Positions 35,558 to 45,493 of a DNA stretch of 64,000 bases are shown here, in pieces. The stretch spans positions 62,001 to 126,000 of the forward strand of contig NBAY01000085.1 in NCBI GenBank assembly GCA_002794775.1, in the 5' to 3' direction. This DNA comes from Porodaedalea pini (lineage: Eukaryota > Basidiomycota > Agaricomycetes > Hymenochaetales > Hymenochaetaceae). A program made the translations under genes and the position numbers. Numbering within the stretch: position 1 is the stretch's first letter; each line of letters starts with the position of its first letter. The notes beneath the pieces were generated by a model that did not search any database, was not told where the DNA came from, and saw nothing but the letters and a program-made list of their open reading frames with translations.

Positions 35558-36965
35558 ATGTCCGACAGCATCACCGCCCTCCTCCCGCCGTCCCTCAACC
35601 TCCCCGCCCACCTCAGCGCGCACAAGTACTTCTTCGTCTGCACACTCACAGTCGCCGCATGGGACACCCTCGTTCTCTCCCCGCGCGCATGGCGCCTCAT
35701 GAAGTCCCGCGAGTGGCCCGTCCTCAAGCTCATATTCCATTTCTTGAGGTTCTTCATGCCTGCGGAGTTCATCATAGTCGGTGAGCCTGCCCTCTCTCTT
35801 TCTCGGGTGCGGTCCTCACTGACTCTCCCTTGCGTTGCGATAGCGGTCGCGTTCTTTGATACCAAGTTCACACAGTCGGTGCGTTCTCTGACGGGTGATG
35901 TGCGATGTGATCGCTGAGCTCCCGACTCAATTTCATTTATAGCAATGTTCCAACTTCTTCCTCTTCGAGCCCATCTGCACCGCTATTCTCATCTCCGCCT
36001 GCGCCGTCGTCCATGTCATCCGTATCCACGCCATCTACGACAAGAGCCGCAACGTCCTCACGGGCATGACCGCTCTCTTCGCCGTCCAGGTCGTCTGCAT
36101 GGCGATTGCCTGTGGGTTCTACCGATGTAAGCGGGGGTTCGTGGCGTTTGGAACTTGAGCTTAATTTTTTTTTCTCTTTCTCATAGCCGTTCCCCTGCTT
36201 GAGGGCCAGGCTGCATTGCGGGACCGAAGCACAACTGGGTTGGAATCTACTGGCTAGCTCCGACTCTCTTGTTCTCCGCCTCGGTACGGCGACTTCTCCT
36301 CATTCATCTCAGACTCAGCACTAACAAGCATTACCCACTAGTTCGTCCTCGCGCTCCTCCGCTCGCTCAGGACACTCGATGCGAAACCGCTCTCCTACTG
36401 GAAGCTAATGCTGCGCGACGGGCTGAACCTCTACGGCGCGATCTGGGTCGTCAACATGACCAACATGCTCTTCTGGTTCATCGCCAAGCCCACGGACACG
36501 CGGGACACCATCAAGACGATCGTGACCTCGATGGCCGCAGTGCTCACCACGACCATGACGCTCCGCATCGTCCTCTCCGTGCGCGGCTCGCTCGCCTCCG
36601 GCGGGTCGTTCGTCGGCGCCTCGGGCGTCGCCGCGAGCGCGGGCGGGTCGCGCGGTGGGACGACGCACGTCATCAGCACGCGGCACACGGGCGGCGCGGG
36701 CGGCGCGCCGGGCGTGCTCAACATCAACAGCACGCTCGGCGGCGTCGGCTCCGGCGTCGGGCAGACGTACACCATCGGCGAGATGGCCACCGCCGGCGAC
36801 AAGAGCCGGCACGACTGGGACGCGGACGGGAAGAGCTCGGTGAATGAGGGTAAGGAGGCGGGACTCGTCCCGAGCGATGATAATGTCAATATCGTGGACA
36901 CGCATGGCGACCAGGGCGCGGGCAACTTTGGCGTCAAGATCACGATTGACAGGCAGGTTGACTGA
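35558..36965 (+). CDS. Multi-pass membrane protein, DUF6533-like (381 aa)
   Basis: Five exons: 35558-35780, 35844-35878, 35943-36126, 36204-36283, 36342-36965, with introns of 58-77 bp. Residues about 25-260 hold several hydrophobic segments (FFVCTLTVAAWDTLVL, FHFLRFFMPAEFIIVAVAFF, AILISACAVVHVIRIHAI, ALFAVQVVCMAIACGF, WLAPTLLFSASFVLALL, AAVLTTTMTLRIVLSV). The segment WDTLVLSPRAWRLMKSREW fits the DUF6533 pattern of a helix followed by a charged loop. The C-terminus (about 265-381) is Gly/Ser/Thr-rich and probably cytosolic. The acceptor of intron 3 was set at 36203 because the nearer TAG at 36184-36186 puts the next exon out of frame. Function unknown; it likely sits in the plasma or an internal membrane. 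It is a divergent relative of the gene at 30549, not a close copy. Confidence 0.75.
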
Positions 36966-37017
36966 GCGTTGTTCGTTGCTCGGAGCTTCCCGCCTTCATC
37001 TCATTTTTATCTCGGAC

Positions 37018-37243
37018 GTACATCTTTCCCCTCCGCCACCCGTCCCATTTCTTGCTTGTACCCCCTTCTCCGAAGAGAAGGCGGGAGCGCATTTCACGAT
37101 CATGTAAAGAAAAAAAACCCATTCTTGAAGATTCGATTTTCGGTTTCCCCGTCGTGTCGGCTAGCTAATATATCTATTCTGGAGAGGCCTAGGCTTGAAT
37201 CCTTGTTTCCCCCCCCCCCCCCCTTTCGTTGGATGTGTACTTA
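37018..37243 (+). repeat. Direct repeat X, copy 1
   Basis: About 220 bp starting near CGTACATCTTTCCC, in the 3' flank of the membrane-protein gene. It is repeated with high identity at 38285-38503, including CGAAGAGAAGGCGGG, TTTCACGATCATGTAAAG, GGCTAGCTAATATATCTATT, and a C run followed by CGTTGGATGTGTACT. The unit with the small ORF (copy A) lies between the two copies. Confidence 0.85.
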
Positions 37244-37379
37244 TTTACACTTCATTTGTCTGTCCGTCTGTTTGAGTACCTGTTTGACTGTCTAGTACCT
37301 GTTTGTGTTGTCGATACGATACATATATTTCTATGTTATGTGACTTTTGGTTGTATAGACAACGTTTATCTCGTGCTGA

Positions 37380-38283
37380 GATGAATCGTGTGGTTTTACA
37401 AGCAAATCGCGTATCTCTAGGGCTCACCCTACCAAATATTAATGAAGCAGTCGTGATCTTTGTGAAACGTTAAAGTAAGTTGCGGAAGGGGCACAAGAGA
37501 CATGCGATTTTCTGTAAATTACGGTCACTACACACTTCTGTTTCTGCACGCACGAGGGAGAGAGTACTAGTGCAATTGTATACAGAAAGCATTCCGCTTC
37601 TATTTCTACGGATACTAATAACCTCCAAGTTCCAATCAGCTCTTACTTATACCCCCACCCCCACCCCCACCCCCACCCCCCTTCCCTCCTCCAAAGTCCC
37701 ACTCTTCTTGACTCGTCATCTGGGTTTTTGGTACCGATGTACCGGCGTTCACCGACCCCCTCTGCTTCATATACTTCTTCTCCGGGGTTTCCTTCACTCG
37801 GTCCACGTTTCGTAGTAATCTGCGCTTCCGTCGAGGTGGAACTGAAGCCGACTCTCTTTCCCTTGCTGCGTTTGCTGCGTTTGCTGTCCTTGCTCTTATC
37901 ATCTTTGCTGCGTTTGCTGTCCTTGCTCTTATCGTCTTTGTTGCCTGTGCTGTCCTTCGACGTATTGGGATCGGGGTCGGATTCAAACAACATCCTGTAT
38001 AAGAACTGGGACATTGCGCTGCTGCCTGTACTAGCGGGTGTTGTTGTTGCTGGGAGGGGTTCTGAACAGCTCACACCTAACCACCATCCTTTTAAAAAGG
38101 GCCTGGAATGCATAAAAATTGCTCCAATCCATCCACAACTGTGTGGTTCTAACTTTGCCAATCGCTAGTCACCGGAAACATTATTATCTTTGTTCAGTGC
38201 ATATACATTCTATTGACGAGCCGTCCATTAAATTGCAAGAACAGGAGAATATATATCAATGTGTTTGAGAGTGTGGGTACTGT
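37380..38283 (-). repeat. Repeat unit copy A
   Basis: Shares with copies B and C an upstream block (minus strand) with AACCACACAGTTGTGG, a TATA-like CCTTTTTAAAAAGG type block (about 38086-38100) and the junction TTAGGTGTGAGCTGTTCAG. Downstream it shares a block with GTCACTGCA/GTCACTACA and TTCTATTTCTACGGATACT. Copy A keeps many CpG sites that read TpG or CpA in B and C. Its right edge is the GAGTGTG near 38275. The downstream limit is approximate. Confidence 0.7.
37643..38014 (-). CDS. Small ORF of repeat copy A, unknown function
   Basis: The ATG at 38014 corresponds to the ATG of the ORFs in copies B and C. The 123-aa product is very hydrophilic, with a Lys/Ser/Asp repeat (KDDKSKDSKRSKDDKSKDSK), then KRVGFSSTSTEAQITTK, the block best conserved between copies. 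The end runs through a CCCCA microsatellite, giving GWGWGWG. The family pattern is M-S, a D-P-(N/K)-x-S block, Lys/Ser-rich repeats, KRVS(F/I)S, AQIT. No domain is recognised. An alternative is that the ORF is incidental to a repeat; conservation of the ATG and of the KRV block argues weakly for coding. Confidence 0.35.
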   Translation of the reverse strand: MSQFLYRMLFESDPDPNTSKDSTGNKDDKSKDSKRSKDDKSKDSKRSKRSKGKRVGFSSTSTEAQITTKRGPSEGNPGEEVYEAEGVGERRYIGTKNPDDESRRVGLWRREGGWGWGWGWGYK

Positions 38284-38284
38284 T

Positions 38285-38503
38285 CACCGTACATCTTCCC
38301 GTCCCATTTCTTGCTTGTACCCCCCTCTCCGAAGAGAAGGCGGGTGCGCATTTCACGATCATGTAAAGCAAAAAACCCATTCTTGAAATTCGATTTTCGG
38401 TTTCTGTCGTGTCGGCTAGCTAATATATCTATTCTGGAGAGGCCTAGGCTTGAATCCTTGATTTCCCCCCCCCCCTCCCCTCCTTCGTTGGATGTGTACT
38501 GAC
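38285..38503 (+). repeat. Direct repeat X, copy 2
   Basis: Second copy of the block at 37018-37243, same orientation, with small indels (for example the C run at 38465-38475). It separates repeat copies A and B. Confidence 0.85.
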
Positions 38504-38639
38504 ATTTAGGGGTGGAAGAGAGCTTTGTTTGCGATTCTCACTATGCTCAATTTGTAACATGCATATGTGAGAGGGGCCTGGTGAACAAAAAATCCCCACA
38601 TTCTTAAACAGATTCTTGTTCTTCTTGTTCTTGGTTCTT

Positions 38640-39320
38640 GTGTTGTGATTGGAGCACTTGACATACAATATCTTCTAAAAATATCGGTCACTGCACACTA
38701 TAACTGCATTGTACTGCATACAAAAGCCACATATACTAGATAACACCCAAGGTTACTCATAGCCCGTCTATCTCAGCTTGGGCTTGCTATCAAAATTGGT
38801 ATTGACTTCATTGCTTTCAATTGTCGTTTTACCTTTTTTTGACCATGTAACAGTTCCTTCTTTTGATTTTTCTGAGAAACTGACACTCTTCCTCTTGCTG
38901 GTTTTCTCCGACTGTTCATTTGAACCACTTTCTTTTGGTGTCTTGGGATCTTGGGTGGGTGCTGACATGCTGAGTTAGATGTGGATGATGGAGCTGCTGC
39001 TAGTACTAGTGGGTGTTTGTTGGGTTCTGAACAGCCCACACCTAACCACCATCCTTTTAAAAAGGCCTGGAATGCATAAAATTGCACCAATCTATTCACA
39101 ACTGTGCGGTTCCAACTTTGCCAATTTACCAGTCACTGGAAACATTATTAAAATATGTTTGCTTTGGTTTTCATATTACTCAGATTGTATATATAAAACT
39201 AGAGATATCTTTGTTCAGTGCATATACATTTTATTAACAAACTATCCACCAAATACAAGAACAGAAGAATATATATTAATGTATTTGAGAGTGTGATGAG
39301 ATCTGTTTCACCAGGCAAAC
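38640..39320 (-). repeat. Repeat unit copy B, with ORF at 38768-38968
   Basis: Homologous to copy A across the upstream block (CACACCTAACCACCATCC at about 39039-39056, in plus reading) and the ORF start. The ORF (minus, ATG 38968, 66 aa) begins MSAPTQDPKTPKESGSNEQS and contains KRKSVSFSEKSKEG. It is shorter than in A and diverged after the KRKSVSFS block. CpG is sparse. The unit looks older than A or more heavily mutated by methylation. Confidence 0.65.
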
Positions 39321-40121
39321 ATATTTTGTTTTAGTATGTCTTCAATGTAACACATGTTTGCACATTTATGAGTAGGCTAAAGACACATTGCAACAAATCA
39401 TGTATCTCTGGGTTCAATCAACCTCACTTTGCTTCTTCAAAGAAGCATGCCAGCAGTTAGACAGCTGGCTCTTCAAAGTACAGGGTAAATTACAGTCACA
39501 CAATTTTGTTCTGCACACATGGGATGGTCACTGCAACTGTATACAAAAACTTGAAGCACCTGCTTCTATTTCTATGGATACTACAATGTTTTTCACAAGT
39601 CTTGAGACACACATGATTGAGTGGTTTTCATCACACTGGGTCCTTCAAAACACAAAATGTACCATATCTCAGCAAAATCCTGATTGTTTTGTGTCATCTA
39701 AGTTGCTAAATTCATATTTTTATGAGTTTTTCCATATTCCAACAAGAATGAGAGGAAAGTATGCAGAAATGAGTTCATTACTTCACCCTCTTCACCATCT
39801 AGTTCTGCAGCTTTAAGAGCAGCACAATTTTATTCTGTTTCACCTTTGGTGAATTTAAAAGCATGAATCTGGCCAAGAATAATTTTTTCTGAAGACAGAG
39901 AGGCCAGGGAATAGTGACTGTTCTTGTGGGACTCAAGCATATATCAATCTGGTCTATAGAGCACAAAATACAACTCAATTTCAGCCCCTAAACTCATAGT
40001 AGAAACATACAAACATATTGGAGTAGTCTAAGGCTCTGTGGAATGATATTGAGGTCAGGAAAACCCCAGGATTCCAATCAGCTCTTACATATGCCCCCCC
40101 CCCCTCCTCCCATGTCCCACT

Positions 40122-40355
40122 CTACTTGGACTTGCCATCACAAGTCTTGGTATCAGTGTCCTGGGGATCACTGATTTTCTCTCCTTCAAGTTGTCCAAAT
40201 TTGAATCCAAGTAATTCATATCTATGTTTACCAGTAATCTGTGCTGTTTTTGAGGTAGGACTGATGCTGACTCTCTTGTTCTTGCTGCCTTCACTGCCTG
40301 TGCTGTTCTTTGACATCTCATCTGACATTTTGGGATCAGGAGTGGGTGCTGACAT
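40122..40355 (-). CDS. Small ORF of repeat copy C, unknown function
   Basis: 77 aa from the ATG at 40355: MSAPTPDPKMSDEMSKNSTG, then SKNKRVSISPTSKTAQIT, aligned with the ORFs in copies A and B, and a different C-terminus (YELLGFKFGQLEGEKIS). No domain is known. The ORF ends just before a C run (plus strand), as copy A ends in a CCCCA repeat. Coding status is doubtful, because the surroundings have lost all CpG sites, typical of silenced repeats. Confidence 0.3.
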   Translation of the reverse strand: MSAPTPDPKMSDEMSKNSTGSEGSKNKRVSISPTSKTAQITGKHRYELLGFKFGQLEGEKISDPQDTDTKTCDGKSK

Positions 40356-40427
40356 GTGTTGAGTAAAATATGTGCTGCTGCCTGTACTTTGGGATCTAGA
40401 GACCACTCCTAACCCAGTCCTACCCAA

Positions 40428-40946
40428 TGTTAGAGTACGACCACGTACTCAACAATCACTTAACCATCATACCCACATACAATGTAGGTAGAGGTCGAGC
40501 GACATGGGAGAATGACAGCGGGCACCATTCAGGCGACCACCATGCCCACAGACACAAGAGCGAAGAGGGGAGGAGTCAAACACACGAGTGTCGCAGATGA
40601 CATTGTCAAGAGCAAGCAGTAGTAGATTCCAAGAATGCTGGGGTAAGGGACAATACAGGTGAATGAGCTACCTATATACTCAGCACCTGTGAGACCTAAC
40701 TACTATAAAGGGGACAATGTTCCTGGGAAATGGAATGTGATGGAATGTCGTGGAATGTTCTTATTAATGAGTGGACAATGTCGCCTGCGACCGCGTGCAA
40801 GGGTCACGCGATCGATAAGTGGGTGACATCAGTGGAAGGAGCGACATCGGACATAGTCCGGTGAGGGTAGGGAGGGAAGGGACGTTGGAGAGGGTGAAGA
40901 TGATGAAAGAAGGGAAAAAGGAGAATGCACACTTGGGATCCTAACA
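40428..40946 (-). repeat. Solo LTR (519 bp) with 5-bp target duplication
   Basis: Begins TGTTAGAGTACG and ends GGGATCCTAACA, flanked by CCCAA at 40423-40427 and 40947-40951. A minus-strand TATATAGG-like box lies near 40673, so it is probably oriented minus. It is not clearly related to the TE-1, TE-2 or TE-3 LTRs. It retains normal CpG content inside a CpG-free host sequence, so it arrived after the host lost its CpGs or has not been methylated. Confidence 0.88.
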
Positions 40947-41078
40947 CCCAACTCTTTTAATAGGGGACTGGCATAAATTGTATCACTTACAACTGTGCAA
41001 TTTTGATGGTTTGCAACTTACTATGTAGACTGACAAAACCATATGGAGGCCCCAGACACTACACTGCTCTGCCAATCC

Positions 41079-42052
41079 CGTGATACAAGGGACTAAAAAG
41101 GAGTTAGGGCACTACTAGCCTTTGCTACTTTTTTTTCTGCGTCGTAGGACGTTAATATGACAGTGTAGCAGCTGTATACTACTTAGCACAGCAGGCAGAA
41201 AACAAATTTCAGAGGCTCCGCAAATTTCTTTCTGTCCGCTGTGTAATGGTATGTCAAACTATGCGCAAAGTAGCACAGCCTGTACCAGCCGCATAAGGCA
41301 TATTTGCATATTTTAGAGGGCCCATGGAACAGTCGGAGACAAGAGACCCTACAGCAATTGCATATCTCTGGCCTTGGGGCCAATAAAGCCCACTTTGCTA
41401 TTTCAAAGAAGCATGCCGCTAGTTCACTCTAGACATCAGAGCCTCGCGTGCTTCGTTTCGTAGTATGAGGGTTGCAGCTGTCTTCTCTCAATCGGCCTAG
41501 AGATAAAGTACAATCACTTAGGATTGGTCTGCCAGTGGTTGTACGATTACTGCAGCTGAAACTGAGATGTCCTGATCATGAGTAGAACGAGAGATAAGTT
41601 TTTATCTCAAATGCAGCTGCTAGTAATCAAGTAATATTAGTGACGAGCTTCCGATAGGAGAAACGAGGTAGATCTGGAGCTCGAGCTTCATTCGAAACGG
41701 AATACTAGTGCTTCAAGACCGCCACAAGCATGCAATGGTCTCAAGCAGACAGTCAGATCTTATTGGCATAGCAGAACATCGTCATATCTTGGTTAGCCCT
41801 GGTCTGCGACAGGATGTCTCGAGTCGTATGATACTTGCCGAAAGCGGGAAGGAGCAGTGAAAGTAAGGCGTGGGACCTATTATCTGAATTAAGACCCTAA
41901 CTATACAGCACAAATGCCTTAGTCATACCTTCCATTTCAGTCCTGTAATCGCGCGACAGAGTTTTCGAAGCGAAAGGACCAAAAGTCCGCGAGTTGTAGC
42001 GCGCAACATTCCCCTTCGCTCCCTCAAGAAAACAAACGATACTCGCCATAAA
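41079..42052. other. Intergenic, no gene recognised
   Basis: Contains a short scrap of the repeat unit near 41390-41430. The final 100 bp include the eS19 promoter and leader. No ORF is supported. Confidence 0.5.
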
Positions 42053-42756
42053 ATGCCAGGCGTACGAGATGTTAGGTGCGTCTCTCCTTCTCTAAGTTGT
42101 CCTTGGGCTTATTGGTTGTTTGGGATCGTTTCGTTTCGTTTCGTTTCGTGGACTTGCGTTGGTGCTCTTGGGATTGGGGATTTGGTCGTGGTCGTGATGC
42201 TGGCTTGGATCTGAACCGTGGATGACGACGACAACAGCGCGGATGCATTCATCAGTGCATATGCCGCCCACTTGAAGCGCTCTGGCAAACTTGAGGTGCC
42301 GACGTGGGTTGACATCGTGAAGACGGGGCACTACAAGGAGCTCGCACCATACGACCCCGACTGGTACTACGTCCGTGCCGGTGTGTGGACTTCATTTCAT
42401 TCTATCCTACCAAGCGTCTAAACAAACCTTGTCGAACGCGTGCAGCGGCCGTCGCACGACACATCTACCTGCGCAAGCACGTCGGCGTCGGCGTGCTCGC
42501 CAAGCTGCACGGCGGGCGCAACCGGCGCGGGAACAGGCCATCACACCACGCGGACGCGAGCGCGAGCGTGCAGCGCAAGATCTGCCAGTCGCTCGAGAAG
42601 ATCGGCGTGCTCGAGCAGAGCGACAATGGCGGACGCTCGATCTCGCAGGACGGCCAGCGCGATTTGGACCGCATTGCTACGGCGGTAGCGGAGGCAGCGC
42701 GTGAGGAGGAAGAGGAGGAGGAGGAAGATGAGGAGGCCGCGGAGGAAGAGGAGTAG
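42053..42756 (+). CDS. RPS19: 40S ribosomal protein S19 (eS19)
   Basis: Three exons, 42053-42075, 42238-42380 and 42446-42756, give 158 aa. A very short first exon (MPGVRDVS) with a long 162-bp intron is typical of ribosomal-protein genes; that intron has a GTTTC microsatellite near 42130. Conserved blocks: [69 protein letters not shown] and [13 protein letters not shown]. The protein belongs to the small-subunit head and is needed for 18S rRNA maturation. The usual short basic C-terminus is replaced by 18 almost all-acidic residues ([18 protein letters not shown]). The first intron's acceptor is fixed by the restored VRDVSADAFI. Confidence 0.96.
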
Positions 42757-43356
42757 ATGCGTGTTGGCTCGTTCTCTTTTTTCTTTGACTTGTTGTTTAT
42801 GGTATGGCCGTCGCATGATATGATGTATGGGTATGTCCGCCATGCACGTAAAAGCATCTCCTTTTTGCTCTCAATGCAAACATTTCCAGTACATACTCCT
42901 GGGAAGCTTTTCAGAAGAAATTTTCCGCAATGTCCTCACACAAGAAAGGTGTCAACACGTCTAGCCTTCACTGGATCTATGGATCTGTATATGCGCTCAG
43001 GAGACGTCAAGCAAAGTATTACCGACATTTCTACCAACATTGACCCTAGCAGCTGTTCTGAAGCACTTGAAGCAATGACTACAGAGAGCATCAGCAATAA
43101 TCAACAATCACCGCAGTTCAACTCGGAATTGATGGTGTAGTACGACATGTGATGATCTCACCCTCAGGACTTCATCAAGTGACTTTCTTCCGAATCTCTT
43201 TCAGTGCTGTCTGTTTCCCGCAATAAGAATATTTGGCCGCCCTGTGCGTCATTTCTTCTGGATCTACGCTGCGGGACCGTCAGCTGGGGTCTGCAAATGT
43301 TTAAAAGCGCGCGCGTCCCAGTCTCTTCTCCTGCTCCCGCCTTCGACAAGCCCAGG
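42757..43356. other. Intergenic between eS19 and aldose 1-epimerase
   Basis: Holds the eS19 3' region. A 127-codon ORF begins at 42757 directly after the eS19 stop, but it lacks an independent start context and resembles nothing, so it was not called. Confidence 0.5.
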
Positions 43357-45124
43357 ATGACACGGACGTCGGCGTTTCTGGCTGTCCTAGCTATACTTTC
43401 AGATTTCCTATCTTCTACGATTGCAGCAGAGTGGGTGCGCATCTCAACTTCTAATGAAATGCATTAGCCGAAGCTGAAGCTGTTCTGCGAAAACAGCCCT
43501 TCGACGTCACTACGCTCACCACGCCCGACGGTTCCATCACGGCCAAGTTTGTCTCCTTCGGGGCGACGATGACCGAGTTGTGGGTCAAAGACAGGTTCGG
43601 AAACGCCAGGGACGTCATTCTGGGCTACGACGACAATGTGCGTCTATTTACTAGCCTTATATAAGGGCCTGCGTTCTCGACCTCTACGCGTAGACTGACG
43701 AGCAGGGCATTTGAAGTCAAAGCTTCTTACGGACCCCGTGCATCCTGTGTTCAATGCAGTTGTCGGAAGGTAAGCTGAAATCGAACAAGAAAATTAAAGG
43801 TCGGATAAGAAATTATACGCTGCTCAGATATGCAAACCGGATCAAGAATGGTGGGCTTGCCTATTCCCCTGGTTTTCCATCTGAGGGCTTCGAGATACTT
43901 ACGCGTTCTAGATAGGAACTTTCTCTATACCAATAACGAAGGACCCCCAGCCCGATGGGCCGAACGTGTACCATACACCGAAGAACGACTACACAGGTAT
44001 ACTCGGCCATTTTCGCAATCAGCCGCCTTACATATATTTAATTCTGACTTCGAAGGCTTGTCTACGCTACACGGTGGAGTGATCGGCTGGGACCGCCGCA
44101 ACTGGACGATTGTCGAAAAGAGCGCGACGAGCGTCACGTACAGGCGCTTTGACGCAGCAGACGAAGGATTTCCGGGCAATGTCACTGTCTTTGTGCGTAC
44201 TTACTATTTCAGGCTAGTGATATTTGTCGTGATTGAATACAGGCAACGCATAGCGTTGAGTCCGGCGGCATTTTGAAGACAAGCGTTCATGCGGCGGCGA
44301 CGCAGCTGACGCCTATCATGACAACTCAGCATATCTATTGGTATTTTTTTGCCCCACTCTTCACTGGCTTGTATCCTGAGTTATTCAACATGTCAAAGGA
44401 ACCTGGATGCATTTCAACAAGGAAGCGAGAACATCCTTGATCATACGCTTCGCGTCTACGGTGCGAAGGTCGTAGCTACCGACTCAATCGCCATTCCAAC
44501 CGGAGACTTCATTGACGTCCAAGGGACCGCATTTGACTTCCGGACGGCACAGAAGATCGGTGCGCGCTGGAACGAGACTATTAACTACTGTGGACCGGGC
44601 AAGTCTTCTTATTGTCGTTCAGCCTGCGGCATAAACTGATTGATGCACGACAAAATGATACATAGGCTGTATAGGATACGATAATTGCTGGATTTATAAC
44701 AAGAACGAGAGTCACTCGTCTGGTGTCTCGCTCTGGAGCGAGCTCTCCGGAATCCGGTGCGTCAATCTCAACCTCTCATTACATTTCCTTCCTTGACTGT
44801 ATTCTGACTTGCGCCCCATAGACTGGAAGTAACGACAAACCAACCAGCCGTGCAAGTGTACACTGCTTACGGACTGAACATCCCGCGAAAAGTCGTTCAC
44901 GGCGGGCCAACGGTGAACTACACGTCGTGGGCTGGCGTCGCTCTCGAGCAGGAGGGGTACATCGATGCTATCAACACGCCGGAGTGGGGTGTGGACCAAA
45001 TTTGTGCGTCATGTTGTTTTCTTGTTCGATTTTTCGCTATATACTAATTAGTACACGAAATGCAGATGGACCTGGGAAGGTCTTCGAATGGAGCTCGACT
45101 TACTACTTCTCTGTCTTCTATTAG
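43357..45124 (+). CDS. Aldose 1-epimerase (galactose mutarotase), probably secreted
   Basis: Interconverts alpha and beta anomers of hexoses. Exons: about 43357-43430, 43468-43637, 43723-43769, 43828-43850, 43916-43996, 44056-44192, 44243-44340, 44399-44598, 44666-44756, 44822-45003, 45066-45124. Exons 2-11 join in frame. The product has an apparent signal peptide (MTRTSAFLAVLAILSDFLSS), then FDVTTLTTPDGSITAKFVSF, NAVVGRYANRIKNGTF, LSTLHGGVIGWDRRNW (the HGG histidine is typical of the active site), TQHIYWNLDAF and NIPRKVVHGGP. It ends FEWSSTYYFSVFY. Intron 8 (44599-44665) has a GC donor. Exon 1 does not join exon 2 in phase with a standard splice pair, leaving one nucleotide unexplained; the secreted start is therefore tentative. 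Confidence 0.88.
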
Positions 45125-45493
45125 TTTGTCCCGTCAGGGCCCTCGCGCTGGCGACAGAATAAGCGGCTTTAAATAAACATCGCCTCGAATGCAAATACGC
45201 ACTATGTCTCACACGACCTGCTTGCGAATCGATATTTAGGTCGTAAATGAAATCAGTAACAAGGTCAATCTCACAGCCTTGTCCGTAAAGCTCTCTTATA
45301 TAGCAAGTATCTTCAAGTAACAAAGTACTTGGTCATTGGGAGTTTTCAAGAGGGATCCGCCCTTTGCAATTCTCTTCGAACTGGACCTTGAATCAACTAC
45401 TACCGGTACACGCAAGCTGGTACGTCATTTTATTTATACAACCGTCCGAGCGTTATGATCATAAACCCTTATACAAAAGTTACTACGCAAACC

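Larger units (their letters stand above)
39380..41078 (-). repeat. Repeat unit copy C, split by a solo LTR, CpG-free
   Basis: The 39400-39620 part matches the downstream block of copy A (GTATCTCTGG, TTCTATTTCTATGGATACT). Positions 40076-40427 match the ORF and start of the upstream block. 40947-41040 completes it after the inserted LTR (AACTCTTTTAATAGGGGACTGGCATAAA against CCATCCTTTTAAAAAGGGCC in copy A). Between 39620 and 40070 there is extra sequence not seen in A. No CpG occurs in 39109-40437 or 40947-41078. A related scrap with TTTCAAAGAAGCATGCC lies near 41400. Confidence 0.65.

Noticed and set aside
36269..36965. Long overlapping ORFs in other frames of the last exon of the membrane-protein gene (both strands)
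   Set aside because: GC-rich codon third positions open the shadow frames; only the frame with hydrophobic segments joins the upstream exons.
37650..37682. CCCCA tandem run considered as an internal telomeric tract
   Set aside because: Unit and length do not match fungal telomere repeats, and it sits at the end of the repeat-family ORF.
42757..43140. 127-codon ORF following eS19
   Set aside because: Starts one base after the eS19 stop, no motif, composition like a 3' UTR.
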